From assembly GCA_963710715.1 (NCBI GenBank), contig CAVQBL010000016.1, forward strand, positions 372,001 through 436,000: 64,000 nt of DNA. Direction: 5' to 3'. The stretch is from CAVQBL01 sp963710715. Lineage in GTDB: Bacteria; Pseudomonadota; Gammaproteobacteria; DSM-16500. Made by a program: the position numbers and the translations under genes. Below are positions 53,758 through 62,220 of this stretch, in pieces; position 1 is the first letter of the stretch; every line of letters starts with the position of its first letter. Below the pieces are notes generated by a model, which did no database searches, was not told where the DNA came from, and saw only the letters and a list, made by a program, of their open reading frames with translations.

Positions 53758-55962
53758 TTACTTCGTCGTATGCACAAACACCCCATCCCAATCCGTTGGT
53801 GGTGGCGTACGTTCAAATTCTTTAATGCGCTCCAGATAGAGATAATAAAATTTCGTATGTGGAAAATTTGTTTGGAGGTGACTAAAAAGAGTTTTTGCTT
53901 TTTCCCAGTCGCGCTGCAAATAGCAATTTAATGCTAATTCACTTTGCTCAATTTCTTGTTTTATCTCGGGTGTCAATTTGGAACTGTGACAAACTAATTC
54001 ATAAATTGAAATGCTATGACGTTTACCTTTTACTTTCACGCGATCGAGTTGGCGAAAAACAAAAAGACTTTGTCCACGTTGGATGTTTTCAGTAACAATA
54101 ATGTTAGCACCATAATGTTTTGATAAGCCTTCTACTCTCGATGCTAAATTGACTGCATCGCCTAATACCGTATAATTACGACGGAAACGCGATCCCATGT
54201 CTCCCACACTCATAATTCCGCTGTTGATGCCGATGCCGACATTGAGCTCTGGCCATCCAGATTTTTCAAAAATAAGTTTTAATTTTTTAATTTTTTTTTG
54301 CATTTCAAGTGCTGCTTCAAGCGCGTGTTGTGTGTGATCTTTATCTTCAAGTGGTGCTCCCCAAAATGCCATGATGAGATCGCCTACATATTTATCAATC
54401 GTGCCATGATGTTTAAAAATAATTTCTGTCATTGGGGTAAAAAATTGATTTAACATTTCTTTTAGTTGTGATGCACTTAAATGTTCTGAAACAGTAGTAA
54501 AGTTTCGAATATCAGCAAATAACACCGTCATTTCCCGGTCTTCACCATAAAGAGCATAATCACCAGGAGATTTCAGCATTTCATCAATATGTTTTGCTGG
54601 AACATATTGGCCAAACATAGTTTTCAATTGCTCGCGATGAAACATTTCAGATAAATAACCATAAACCATATTTGTCAGCGTTAATACAATCGATAATAAA
54701 ATTGGGATTAAAGTTGAAAGAATTAATCCTGTTTTTTCCCACAGCAAACTTGTTGCTAGCATGAGAATGGCTGGAATAAGAAAAATTAATATGGATAATA
54801 TTCTTGGGCCGAAACTAGGTAATAAAAATACTAAAATAAGGCCTAAAATAAGAGTAGAAATAATTTCTACGCCGTGAGCCCATGCGGGTTTATAAGGAAA
54901 ACTATTTCCTAAAATCCCATCGGCAATGGTCGCTTGAATTTCAACGCCAGGAAAAACACCTTGCACGGCTGTTGCGCGCAAATCACTTAGGCCCGCAGCT
55001 GAAGTTCCTACAAAAACAATTTTTCCTTGTAATGCGCCTTTCGGAATTTTTTCATTTAACACATCTGTTGCGGAAAAATAAGGAAAACTAAAACTTTTGC
55101 CGATAAAAGGAATGATTGCTTGGCCTTTTTCATCTGTTGGAATGGTTTGGTTGCCAATTTGAATGCCTTCTAATTTAAGCGAATTTTTGTAAGGCGCAGT
55201 AACCAATTTGACAGGAGTGGATAAATAAATGCGTACTGCCTCAAAGGCAAGCATAGGATAAAGATTATCTTGGTAGCGTAGTAGTAAGGGTACACGCCGA
55301 ACAATGCCATCTGTATCAGGGAAAATATTTAAAAAACCACCGTTTTTTGCTGCTTGTTGTAAAGTAGGAATGTTACCAATAGCGCCAATCCCAGCGATGA
55401 AATCTAATTCTTTTTCTGAAGGTGCAGTGAGCTTTAAAATAGGCGGTGGTAAAACGGCTTGTATTTCTGGATGTGAAAATGAAAATGTTACACCGAGTAC
55501 ACTATCATTATTCGCTAAACTTTTCGCGAATGCAGCATCTTGATCAAGCTGAGGTTCGATTTGTTTGAGTGTTGTTTGCAACGTTGGCACGGTGAGTTGT
55601 TTTTTCTGCAAAACATCTAATAAAGTGTCAGCAATGTTTTCCTCTTTTTCAGGAAACATCATATCAAATGCGATGACCACAGCACCGGCTGCATGCAAGC
55701 GATCTGTCAGTAATCCTAATTTAGAGCGTGGCCAGGGCCAGCGCCCTTCTGCTTTGAGACTCTTATCATCAATATCGATAATGGCAATGGGACTTTTGGG
55801 CGGAACATAATGCGTAAATACTCGAGCACGCAGCAACATGTCGTAAGCCATATTATCTAAGCTTGAAGTAAAGATTTGGATAGGAATAATGCTGGTTGCA
55901 GATAGCCACACAGCAATCGTTACCAAGAATAATCCAATGAGAATGGGGATGCGTTTGCCCAT
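53758..55962 (-). CDS. CHASE2-domain adenylate/guanylate cyclase
   Basis: 734 residues. An N-terminal membrane helix (about 5-25), a periplasmic CHASE2 sensor (about 30-365, with IAIIDIDDKSLKAEGRWPWP), three membrane helices (about 370-440), then a class III cyclase domain: VLFADIRNFTTVSEHLS (metal Asp), YVGDLIMAFWGAP and GIGINSGIMSVGDMGS. A C-terminal stretch resembles a TPR-like tail. It probably makes cAMP in response to an envelope signal, with the neighbouring FecR protein a likely partner. Confidence 0.9.
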   Translation of the reverse strand: MGKRIPILIGLFLVTIAVWLSATSIIPIQIFTSSLDNMAYDMLLRARVFTHYVPPKSPIAIIDIDDKSLKAEGRWPWPRSKLGLLTDRLHAAGAVVIAFDMMFPEKEENIADTLLDVLQKKQLTVPTLQTTLKQIEPQLDQDAAFAKSLANNDSVLGVTFSFSHPEIQAVLPPPILKLTAPSEKELDFIAGIGAIGNIPTLQQAAKNGGFLNIFPDTDGIVRRVPLLLRYQDNLYPMLAFEAVRIYLSTPVKLVTAPYKNSLKLEGIQIGNQTIPTDEKGQAIIPFIGKSFSFPYFSATDVLNEKIPKGALQGKIVFVGTSAAGLSDLRATAVQGVFPGVEIQATIADGILGNSFPYKPAWAHGVEIISTLILGLILVFLLPSFGPRILSILIFLIPAILMLATSLLWEKTGLILSTLIPILLSIVLTLTNMVYGYLSEMFHREQLKTMFGQYVPAKHIDEMLKSPGDYALYGEDREMTVLFADIRNFTTVSEHLSASQLKEMLNQFFTPMTEIIFKHHGTIDKYVGDLIMAFWGAPLEDKDHTQHALEAALEMQKKIKKLKLIFEKSGWPELNVGIGINSGIMSVGDMGSRFRRNYTVLGDAVNLASRVEGLSKHYGANIIVTENIQRGQSLFVFRQLDRVKVKGKRHSISIYELVCHSSKLTPEIKQEIEQSELALNCYLQRDWEKAKTLFSHLQTNFPHTKFYYLYLERIKEFERTPPPTDWDGVFVHTTK

Positions 55963-55972
55963 GTTAGTCCTT

Positions 55973-56068
55973 AACCTAGCTTCGGTAGTTAAACCCTACT
56001 GCGAGAGGCTAATGCGTTGAACCTAGGCATTAGCCTCCTCGCTACGGGTAACTACCCGAAGCTAGGTT
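55973..56068. repeat. 96-bp palindrome between the cyclase and haemagglutinin genes
   Basis: AACCTAGCTTCGGTAGTTA on the left pairs with TAACTACCCGAAGCTAGGTT on the right; the inner arms GCGAGAGGCTAATGC / GCATTAGCCTCCTCGC also pair. It folds into a hairpin of about 40 bp. It follows the stop of the minus-strand haemagglutinin gene by 2 bp and could end or stabilise its mRNA. Confidence 0.75.
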
Positions 56069-56069
56069 T

Positions 56070-59000
56070 TTAAGAAGCACGTCCGCCGCAATTTGGGTAA
56101 ATCTGTCTCTTACTATAAGATTCTACATCTTCATTTTGTAATGTTTGAAGCATTGTAGCAATCTCTTGATTGGCAATGACACTTTGTTGATAGCGTGTAG
56201 CCATGAGATTGTCTTGCCAAGAGTTCGTGGTAGTCGTTGTTTCAGTGATAGTTGTTTGACCTACAATGGTATTATTAACAGCAGCTATGTCAGCAGCGCT
56301 AGGTGTCGCGGTAGGTATCGTGGGCGTAACCGGGGTTGGCGTTGGAGGAACGGGAGCACTCGGGAAAGTAACGTTAGCGAAAGCGTCTTTTCCAAAATCA
56401 TTGAAGAACATAGGTCCCATGCCATTGTTAATAGTGACTGTGATAAGAGAAGGTGAAGAGACAGTACCTTGCGCATCCAAGCCTGTAGCAAATGTGACGG
56501 TATCGTTGTTACTGTTAGTAGGAGTTCCCGCATAAAAAGTATTAAAATTGCTAAAATTAATTGGGTCAATCACTGAGCCTACATAGAGACCAGCGATGGA
56601 GAAAGCGTTTGTCGTGCTATTATTTCCTATTAATTCATTTTTACTGCCATTGCCACCCATCAAACTTTGAATGCCGCCGAAAGTGAATAGACCTGTAATT
56701 TGGGAGCCTGTGCCAGTCACAGTAATGAGTCCGCTGTTAGGCCCACTTAAGGTCCAGTTTTGAGTTGGGCTGCCTGTTTGTACGGCGAGTGAATTTGTTC
56801 CTGTTACACCATTTACACTCACATTATTCAGCAAGAGATTGCCAGCTAAAGTAAATGCTGTATTTGATGTGTTATTTGCTAACGAGAGGTTTGTGCCGCC
56901 GGTGACGCCATTTGCGAGGGTGATAGCAGTGTTACCAGTAAGAGCAGTGTTTGTGCCAAGGTTAACGTTATCGTTATAAATTTGGCTGCCTGTCGTAGTA
57001 ATCGCGCCACCATTAATTGCATCTGTGCCACCGCCACTTAAGTTTAAGCTTGAAAGCGCAGTGCCGCTACCGATGGCGCCATTAAGAGTATTGCTAGAGC
57101 TTGATAAGCTTAAGGTAGAAGCGCCATCAATCGTAGAATTAAATGTAATAGGGCCACCACCCGCAGTGAGGGTTGTGTTTGCTGCCCCTAAATTCACAGC
57201 ATCATTATACGTTTGAAAGCCTGTGGTGTTGATCACACCAGCATTAATTGCATCTGTACCACCGCCACTTAAGGTTAAGCTTGAAAGCGCAGCACCACTA
57301 CCGATGGCGCCATTAAGAGTATTGCTAGAGCTTGATAAGCTTAAGGTAGAAGCGCCATCCATCGTAGAATTAAATGTAATGGGGCCACCGGCAGTGAGTG
57401 TTGTGTTTGCTGCTCCTAAATTCACAGCATCATTATACGTTTGAAAGCCTGTGGTGTTGATCACCCCACTATTAATTGCATCTGTACCACCGCCGCTTAA
57501 GGTTAAGCTTGAAAGTGCAGCGCCACTACCGATGGCGCCATTAAGAGTATTGCCAGAGCTTGATAAGCTCAGGGTAGAGGCGCCATCAATCGTAGAATTA
57601 AATGTAATGGGGCCACCCGCAGTGAGTGTTGTGTTTGCTGCCCCTAAATTCACAGCATCATTATACGTTTGAAAGCCTGTGGTGTTGATCGTGCCACCAT
57701 TAATTGCATCTGTCCCACCGCCGCTTAAGGTTAAGCTTGTCAGTGGAGTGGTATGGCCGATGGCACCGTTGAGCGTATTGCTAGAGCTTGATAAGCTCAG
57801 TAGAGAGGCGCCATCAATCGTAGAATTAAATGTAATGGGGCCACCCGCAGTGAGTGTTGTGTCTGCTCCTAAATTCACAGCATCATTATACATTTGAGAG
57901 CCTGTGGTATTGATCGCACCAGCATTAATTGCATCTGTACCACCGCCGCTTAAGGTTAAGCTTGAAAGCGCAGCGCCGCTACCGACGGCGCCATTAAGAA
58001 TGTTGCTAGAGCTTGTTAAGCTCAGGGTAGAAGCGCCATCAATCGTAGAATTAAATGTAATAGGGCCACCCGCAGTGAGTGCTGTGTTTGCTGCCCCTAA
58101 ATTTACAGCATCATTATACGTTTGAAAGCCCGTGGTGTTGATCACACCAGCATTAACTGCATCTGTCCCACCGCCACTTAAGGTTAAGCTTGAAAGCGCA
58201 GTGCCGCTACCGACGGCACTGTTTAGCGTATTGCTAGAGCTTGTTAAGCTCAGGGGAGACGTGCCATCAATCGTAGAATTAAATGTAATAGGGCCACCCG
58301 CAGTGAGAACTGCATTTGCTGCTGTCAAAGTCACTGCGCCATTGAAGGTTAAACTCCCTGAGCCGCCACTTTGAGTGATTGTGCCATCTATTACATAAGG
58401 TGTACTGGATGAAGTGACAAAATTAACATTGTTTCCAAGAGTGAGGTTTGCATTGGGAGCACTTCCTGAAACGGAATAGAGCAGATAAGAAGGATTGATG
58501 CTACCTGCTGTTGTGCCCAATATCGTGTTGGAGAAGGAGCTGCCATTACCATTCACGGAAACGGTGTTGGTTGACAGATTTAAACCTGTGATGCTCCCGC
58601 CACTTGTAGGAGCTGTCACAATTGTGTTTGCGGTTCCTCCGCTCGTTAAGTAGAGCAAAATATTTGAATTATCGGCAATCGCTCCACTGGGTTCGATAGC
58701 ATAATAAAATTGATTGGCTTCTGTCTGTGCGGAACTTTGTGCTGGCCCATTTGGGAGATTTTGGCCATTCACAGCAAATTGAACAGTATTATTTGCACCC
58801 ACATTTGCTGTTCCAGAGATAGCACGAGGGGTCGTTGGAAAAATGGGTTGAAGATAAGGATAAGATTGTCCCGGAATAATTCCCCAATCATTCGCATCAA
58901 AAGCCCACGACGAGAATGTGCTTTGGTTCGTCAGGTCAACATTCCCACCCCCTGAGCAAGAAGACGAACCAAAGCAGCCACCTGTTAATCCTCCCGTGAT

Positions 59001-61820
59001 TGATCCCGTATTTGATCCAAGGGCAACGCTTCTTCCAGAAGCTGCGGTATCCCAATAACTAGAAAAGATTTGACCAGTATTGTTTCCTATGAAACCACCC
59101 GGTACACCGCCGCTACCGCTACCGATGACATTACCTGCGCTATAGGTATCGATTACCTGGCTATCATTTTCTCCAACTAAACCTCCAAGGAAATATACGA
59201 ATTGGCTGTTAAGGTTGACAGTGCCTAGATTATAGGAGGTGGAAATAACACTGTTTGTTCTATTTATTCCAACGAGCCCACCCGCGTAGGTGGTGGTGTT
59301 TGTTCCAGCGATTCCTGTAACTGTGCCTGTGTTATACGAATATTTAATATTTCCCGTCACTCCTTGATTAATTCCCACTAATCCTCCTAAATAAGCTGTC
59401 GCGAATTGCGCTACAGATGGGACAGTGACAGAGCCAGTGTTGTATGAGTAGAGGATATTGTTTTCATTTTCTCCAGCGATTCCACCCACTCCTTGTGAAG
59501 CGCCAGTCACTGCAGCCGCATTATATGAATTAGTGATAGTTCCATTGTTTACTCCAACTAATCCGCCTACAAATCTTGTTCCATTGACAGCTCCTGTAGC
59601 ATAGCTATTACTAATTGTTCCGCTACTTAATTCCCCAGCCAGAATGCCTGTACCACTCGCACTCGCATCACTGTCCTTAATGTTGGCATTGGTGACGCCG
59701 ATGCCTTGAATGGTGTTGCTACCTAAATTTGCGTTTCCAAAAAGTCCGGCAAGAGTAAGCGACGGTGTATTAATATAAAGATTATTAATAGTAAAACCTG
59801 CCCCATTGAAATTACCCGTAAATGGAGTTGAGCTCGTGCCGATGGGCACAAATCCTGCGCCACTATTCCAATTTTGAGTCACCGTAGCGTCGATAGTATT
59901 ATTTAATATATAACTGTTAGATAATGGTTGAGTTGCGATACCTTGAAGGCCATACACATCGGTAATTTGATAAGGCGAGCCAGCTGTGCCAGAACCACCG
60001 GCTACGCGTAAGAATGAGGCACCACTTGCAATAGTAAAGTTATTGGATGCTGTAAAACTAGGAGAACTAGGTAATGTAGCCGTATTTTGACTCCATGCAC
60101 CTTTCGCTAAATCGAAGTTGGCAACAGCAATATTTCCAGTTGCAGTAATCGTCTTAGAGTTTGATCCTGCAGTTAAGATAAGTCCGCCAGTAGGTGTTCC
60201 ATTAATCGCGCCATTACTGGTTCCATAAATGTTTGCATTGATTGCAATATTATTTGCAGCAGTCAATGATAAAGTAGTTGCAGCTGTCCAAGTAATAGGA
60301 TCCACTACAGTAATATTTCCAAGCCCCGTTCCACTCGAATTTGTAGTGGTGACAAGAATATTAGAAGTATTTAATGCTGCATCCAGTGTACCCGTGGTTA
60401 ATAACGAGTCTGGAACGGTACCCGTTGCTTGGAATGTATTGCTTGTTTCAGTATTGGCACTGGAGTCTGTACCTGTCATGCCTGCTGTCGTTGCATCAGT
60501 TTGATTTGCTGCGATATAAATATTTGTTGGATCGAGTAACCATGTTCCAGTTTGCCCATGAGGCGCTAATAAATTGATAGTTGCGCCATTCACATTTAAA
60601 TAACTTCCTGATGTTTCAACAGAACCGCCGTTACCGGAATTTGCACCGCCTTTTGCGCTAATCTGGCCAGCGACGCTGGTTGCATCCGTCGATAAAATAG
60701 AAACAATCCCGCCGTTGCCTTGCGTGAGAGCATCAGCGAGTAAAATAGTTTGTGGTCCAATGGAAGTTGTAGAGGTTGGTGATTTATTATTGCTGCCAAT
60801 TAAAATTTTTCCACCACCGGCATCGCCGCTGACATCAATTTTGGTATGCCCTTTTACAACAATATTACGCCCTGAAATCTGCACTAAACCACCGGTTTGA
60901 CCATGATGTCTGCCGCTTACAATTAATTTAGCGGAAGCAACCGTAACCAGACCATCGCCTCCCGATAAAATAATTTCACCACCTTGTTGGTGAATTGATT
61001 TTGCTATTGCCACCCCTTGCATATCGATAGCATTATCCAAGACGCCCCGTGCTGCTTCCGCGGTTAATAAAATGTTGCCACCATTGGCAACGATAGTTCC
61101 TTTATTAATAACCGCTGCTTTATTAGAAGAACCACGCGACGCCCCTTGATTAATAGTGAAATTGATCATTTGATCATTATCAAAAGAAACCGTGAATTTG
61201 CTTCCCGAGGCGAGCACAACATTTCCCAGATTGGCGCGAATGAAACCATCGTTTTCGACATTATTTCCGACGAGAGCAACCAGACCATTTTGTCTGGCAA
61301 TAATGCGGCCTTGGTTAATAATGCTCGCATTGGGATTAGTGGAAGGCCTGTTAAATCGATAGACTCCATTTAAGAAATTTTTATTGGAAATATCGGAGGT
61401 GCTTGCAATGAGTCCGTTGACATCGACGTGAGCAGAAGGCCCAAAGAAAATACCGGCTTGGTTAACGAGGATAATGGTGCCGGTTGCGGATAACATACCA
61501 AAGATTTGCGAAGGACCTTGAGTAGGACTAATGCGGTTAAGAGCGACGCCACCCGCAGGTTGAATAAAGGAAGTACTTTGTTGAGCACCAATATTAAAGC
61601 TATTCCAATTGATGATAGCTTTTTGAGTGGTTTGTAAGACGTGAGTGGTATTGGGAGTTTGGGTGATAGTAGCGCCACCCGAAGCGACATTGCCAAGAAC
61701 AGGGTTGGCAAGGGCGGGGCTCATAACCATTATTGTTGCTATAAAAACAAGTAAGTTTCTAGCAAAATTCTTAGTAAAATTATTATGCTGATCGAACTTA
61801 AGCCCATTCATCGCATTCAT
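56070..61820 (-). CDS. large filamentous-haemagglutinin/TPS-type surface protein with GLUG and tandem repeats
   Basis: 1916 residues. An extended signal peptide (ending SPALA, about 39) is followed by a TPS/haemagglutination-activity domain (about 40-340): LNRISPTQGPSQIFGMLSAT, then GIFFGPSAHVDVNGLIAST. GLUG-type repeats fill about 740-1000 (GGLVGVNNGTITNSYN). Residues about 1165-1610 are six tandem 76-residue repeats (SLTLSGGGTDAIN...). The C-terminus ends in YPNCGG, shared with the next gene. Two-partner-secreted adhesins look like this; no TpsB transporter is in view. Confidence 0.88.
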   Translation of the reverse strand: MNAMNGLKFDQHNNFTKNFARNLLVFIATIMVMSPALANPVLGNVASGGATITQTPNTTHVLQTTQKAIINWNSFNIGAQQSTSFIQPAGGVALNRISPTQGPSQIFGMLSATGTIILVNQAGIFFGPSAHVDVNGLIASTSDISNKNFLNGVYRFNRPSTNPNASIINQGRIIARQNGLVALVGNNVENDGFIRANLGNVVLASGSKFTVSFDNDQMINFTINQGASRGSSNKAAVINKGTIVANGGNILLTAEAARGVLDNAIDMQGVAIAKSIHQQGGEIILSGGDGLVTVASAKLIVSGRHHGQTGGLVQISGRNIVVKGHTKIDVSGDAGGGKILIGSNNKSPTSTTSIGPQTILLADALTQGNGGIVSILSTDATSVAGQISAKGGANSGNGGSVETSGSYLNVNGATINLLAPHGQTGTWLLDPTNIYIAANQTDATTAGMTGTDSSANTETSNTFQATGTVPDSLLTTGTLDAALNTSNILVTTTNSSGTGLGNITVVDPITWTAATTLSLTAANNIAINANIYGTSNGAINGTPTGGLILTAGSNSKTITATGNIAVANFDLAKGAWSQNTATLPSSPSFTASNNFTIASGASFLRVAGGSGTAGSPYQITDVYGLQGIATQPLSNSYILNNTIDATVTQNWNSGAGFVPIGTSSTPFTGNFNGAGFTINNLYINTPSLTLAGLFGNANLGSNTIQGIGVTNANIKDSDASASGTGILAGELSSGTISNSYATGAVNGTRFVGGLVGVNNGTITNSYNAAAVTGASQGVGGIAGENENNILYSYNTGSVTVPSVAQFATAYLGGLVGINQGVTGNIKYSYNTGTVTGIAGTNTTTYAGGLVGINRTNSVISTSYNLGTVNLNSQFVYFLGGLVGENDSQVIDTYSAGNVIGSGSGGVPGGFIGNNTGQIFSSYWDTAASGRSVALGSNTGSITGGLTGGCFGSSSCSGGGNVDLTNQSTFSSWAFDANDWGIIPGQSYPYLQPIFPTTPRAISGTANVGANNTVQFAVNGQNLPNGPAQSSAQTEANQFYYAIEPSGAIADNSNILLYLTSGGTANTIVTAPTSGGSITGLNLSTNTVSVNGNGSSFSNTILGTTAGSINPSYLLYSVSGSAPNANLTLGNNVNFVTSSSTPYVIDGTITQSGGSGSLTFNGAVTLTAANAVLTAGGPITFNSTIDGTSPLSLTSSSNTLNSAVGSGTALSSLTLSGGGTDAVNAGVINTTGFQTYNDAVNLGAANTALTAGGPITFNSTIDGASTLSLTSSSNILNGAVGSGAALSSLTLSGGGTDAINAGAINTTGSQMYNDAVNLGADTTLTAGGPITFNSTIDGASLLSLSSSSNTLNGAIGHTTPLTSLTLSGGGTDAINGGTINTTGFQTYNDAVNLGAANTTLTAGGPITFNSTIDGASTLSLSSSGNTLNGAIGSGAALSSLTLSGGGTDAINSGVINTTGFQTYNDAVNLGAANTTLTAGGPITFNSTMDGASTLSLSSSSNTLNGAIGSGAALSSLTLSGGGTDAINAGVINTTGFQTYNDAVNLGAANTTLTAGGGPITFNSTIDGASTLSLSSSSNTLNGAIGSGTALSSLNLSGGGTDAINGGAITTTGSQIYNDNVNLGTNTALTGNTAITLANGVTGGTNLSLANNTSNTAFTLAGNLLLNNVSVNGVTGTNSLAVQTGSPTQNWTLSGPNSGLITVTGTGSQITGLFTFGGIQSLMGGNGSKNELIGNNSTTNAFSIAGLYVGSVIDPINFSNFNTFYAGTPTNSNNDTVTFATGLDAQGTVSSPSLITVTINNGMGPMFFNDFGKDAFANVTFPSAPVPPTPTPVTPTIPTATPSAADIAAVNNTIVGQTTITETTTTTNSWQDNLMATRYQQSVIANQEIATMLQTLQNEDVESYSKRQIYPNCGGRAS
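56994..58325 (-). repeat. six tandem 228-bp repeats inside the haemagglutinin gene
   Basis: Unit period is 228 bp (one spacing is 225 bp), so the frame is kept. Copies start near 56994, 57222, 57450, 57678, 57903 and 58131; most are 90% or more identical. They encode SLTLSGGGTDAINAG, TTGFQTYNDAVNLG and ITFNSTIDGASTLSL blocks. High identity at the DNA level suggests recent expansion or ongoing recombination. Confidence 0.9.
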
Positions 61821-61935
61821 ACCTCTTGAAGGTTAGTGCAGAGCTATTTTTTTATAGGGCATCCCAACCCACATCTATAAGTGTAGCCGATGAGTAAAAA
61901 AATGCTTCTTTAATAATCAATGAGTTAGAGCGCGT

Positions 61936-62216
61936 GGGGTCAGGCCTGACCCATATCATTCCCCACATCTCCTTCTGCCACACGTGCGAGTGCTGAAGTT
62001 AGATCGAAGCCCCGTCATTGCGAGCCCGCGCGCGCTTTTTTGCGCGGGCGTGGCAATCCAGGGAGCACAAAAACGTCCCCCTGGATTGTGCTTCGCATGA
62101 AAAGCACATGCTCGCAATGACGGGGCTTCGATCTAACTTCAGCGCCCACCGCACGTGTGGCATAGTCAGGAGAAATTTTGAGATGTGGGGAATGATATGG
62201 ATATGGCCTGGCCCCC
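61936..62216. repeat. 281-bp composite palindrome around element copy 7
   Basis: Outside the CGTCATTGCGA element (62013-62122), the arms continue outward as near-perfect inverted repeats for about 75 and 95 bp: CATATCATTCCCCACATCTC, GCCACACGTGCG and GCTGAAGTTAGATCGAAGCC on the left, their inverted copies on the right. It fills nearly all of the gap (61821-62220) between the two haemagglutinin genes. Confidence 0.85.
62013..62122. mobile_element. CGTCATTGCGA palindromic element, copy 7
   Basis: Ends CGTCATTGCGA / TCGCAATGACG, with GCGCGCGC-rich left centre, GGCAATCCAG and CTGGATTG. Nested at the centre of the larger palindrome 61936-62216. Confidence 0.85.
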
Positions 62217-62220
62217 TAGA

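Noticed and set aside
57025..58374. Plus-strand frames of about 73 residues repeated every 228 bp (VLLELDKLKVEAPS type)
   Set aside because: They are antisense shadows of the tandem repeats of the haemagglutinin gene.
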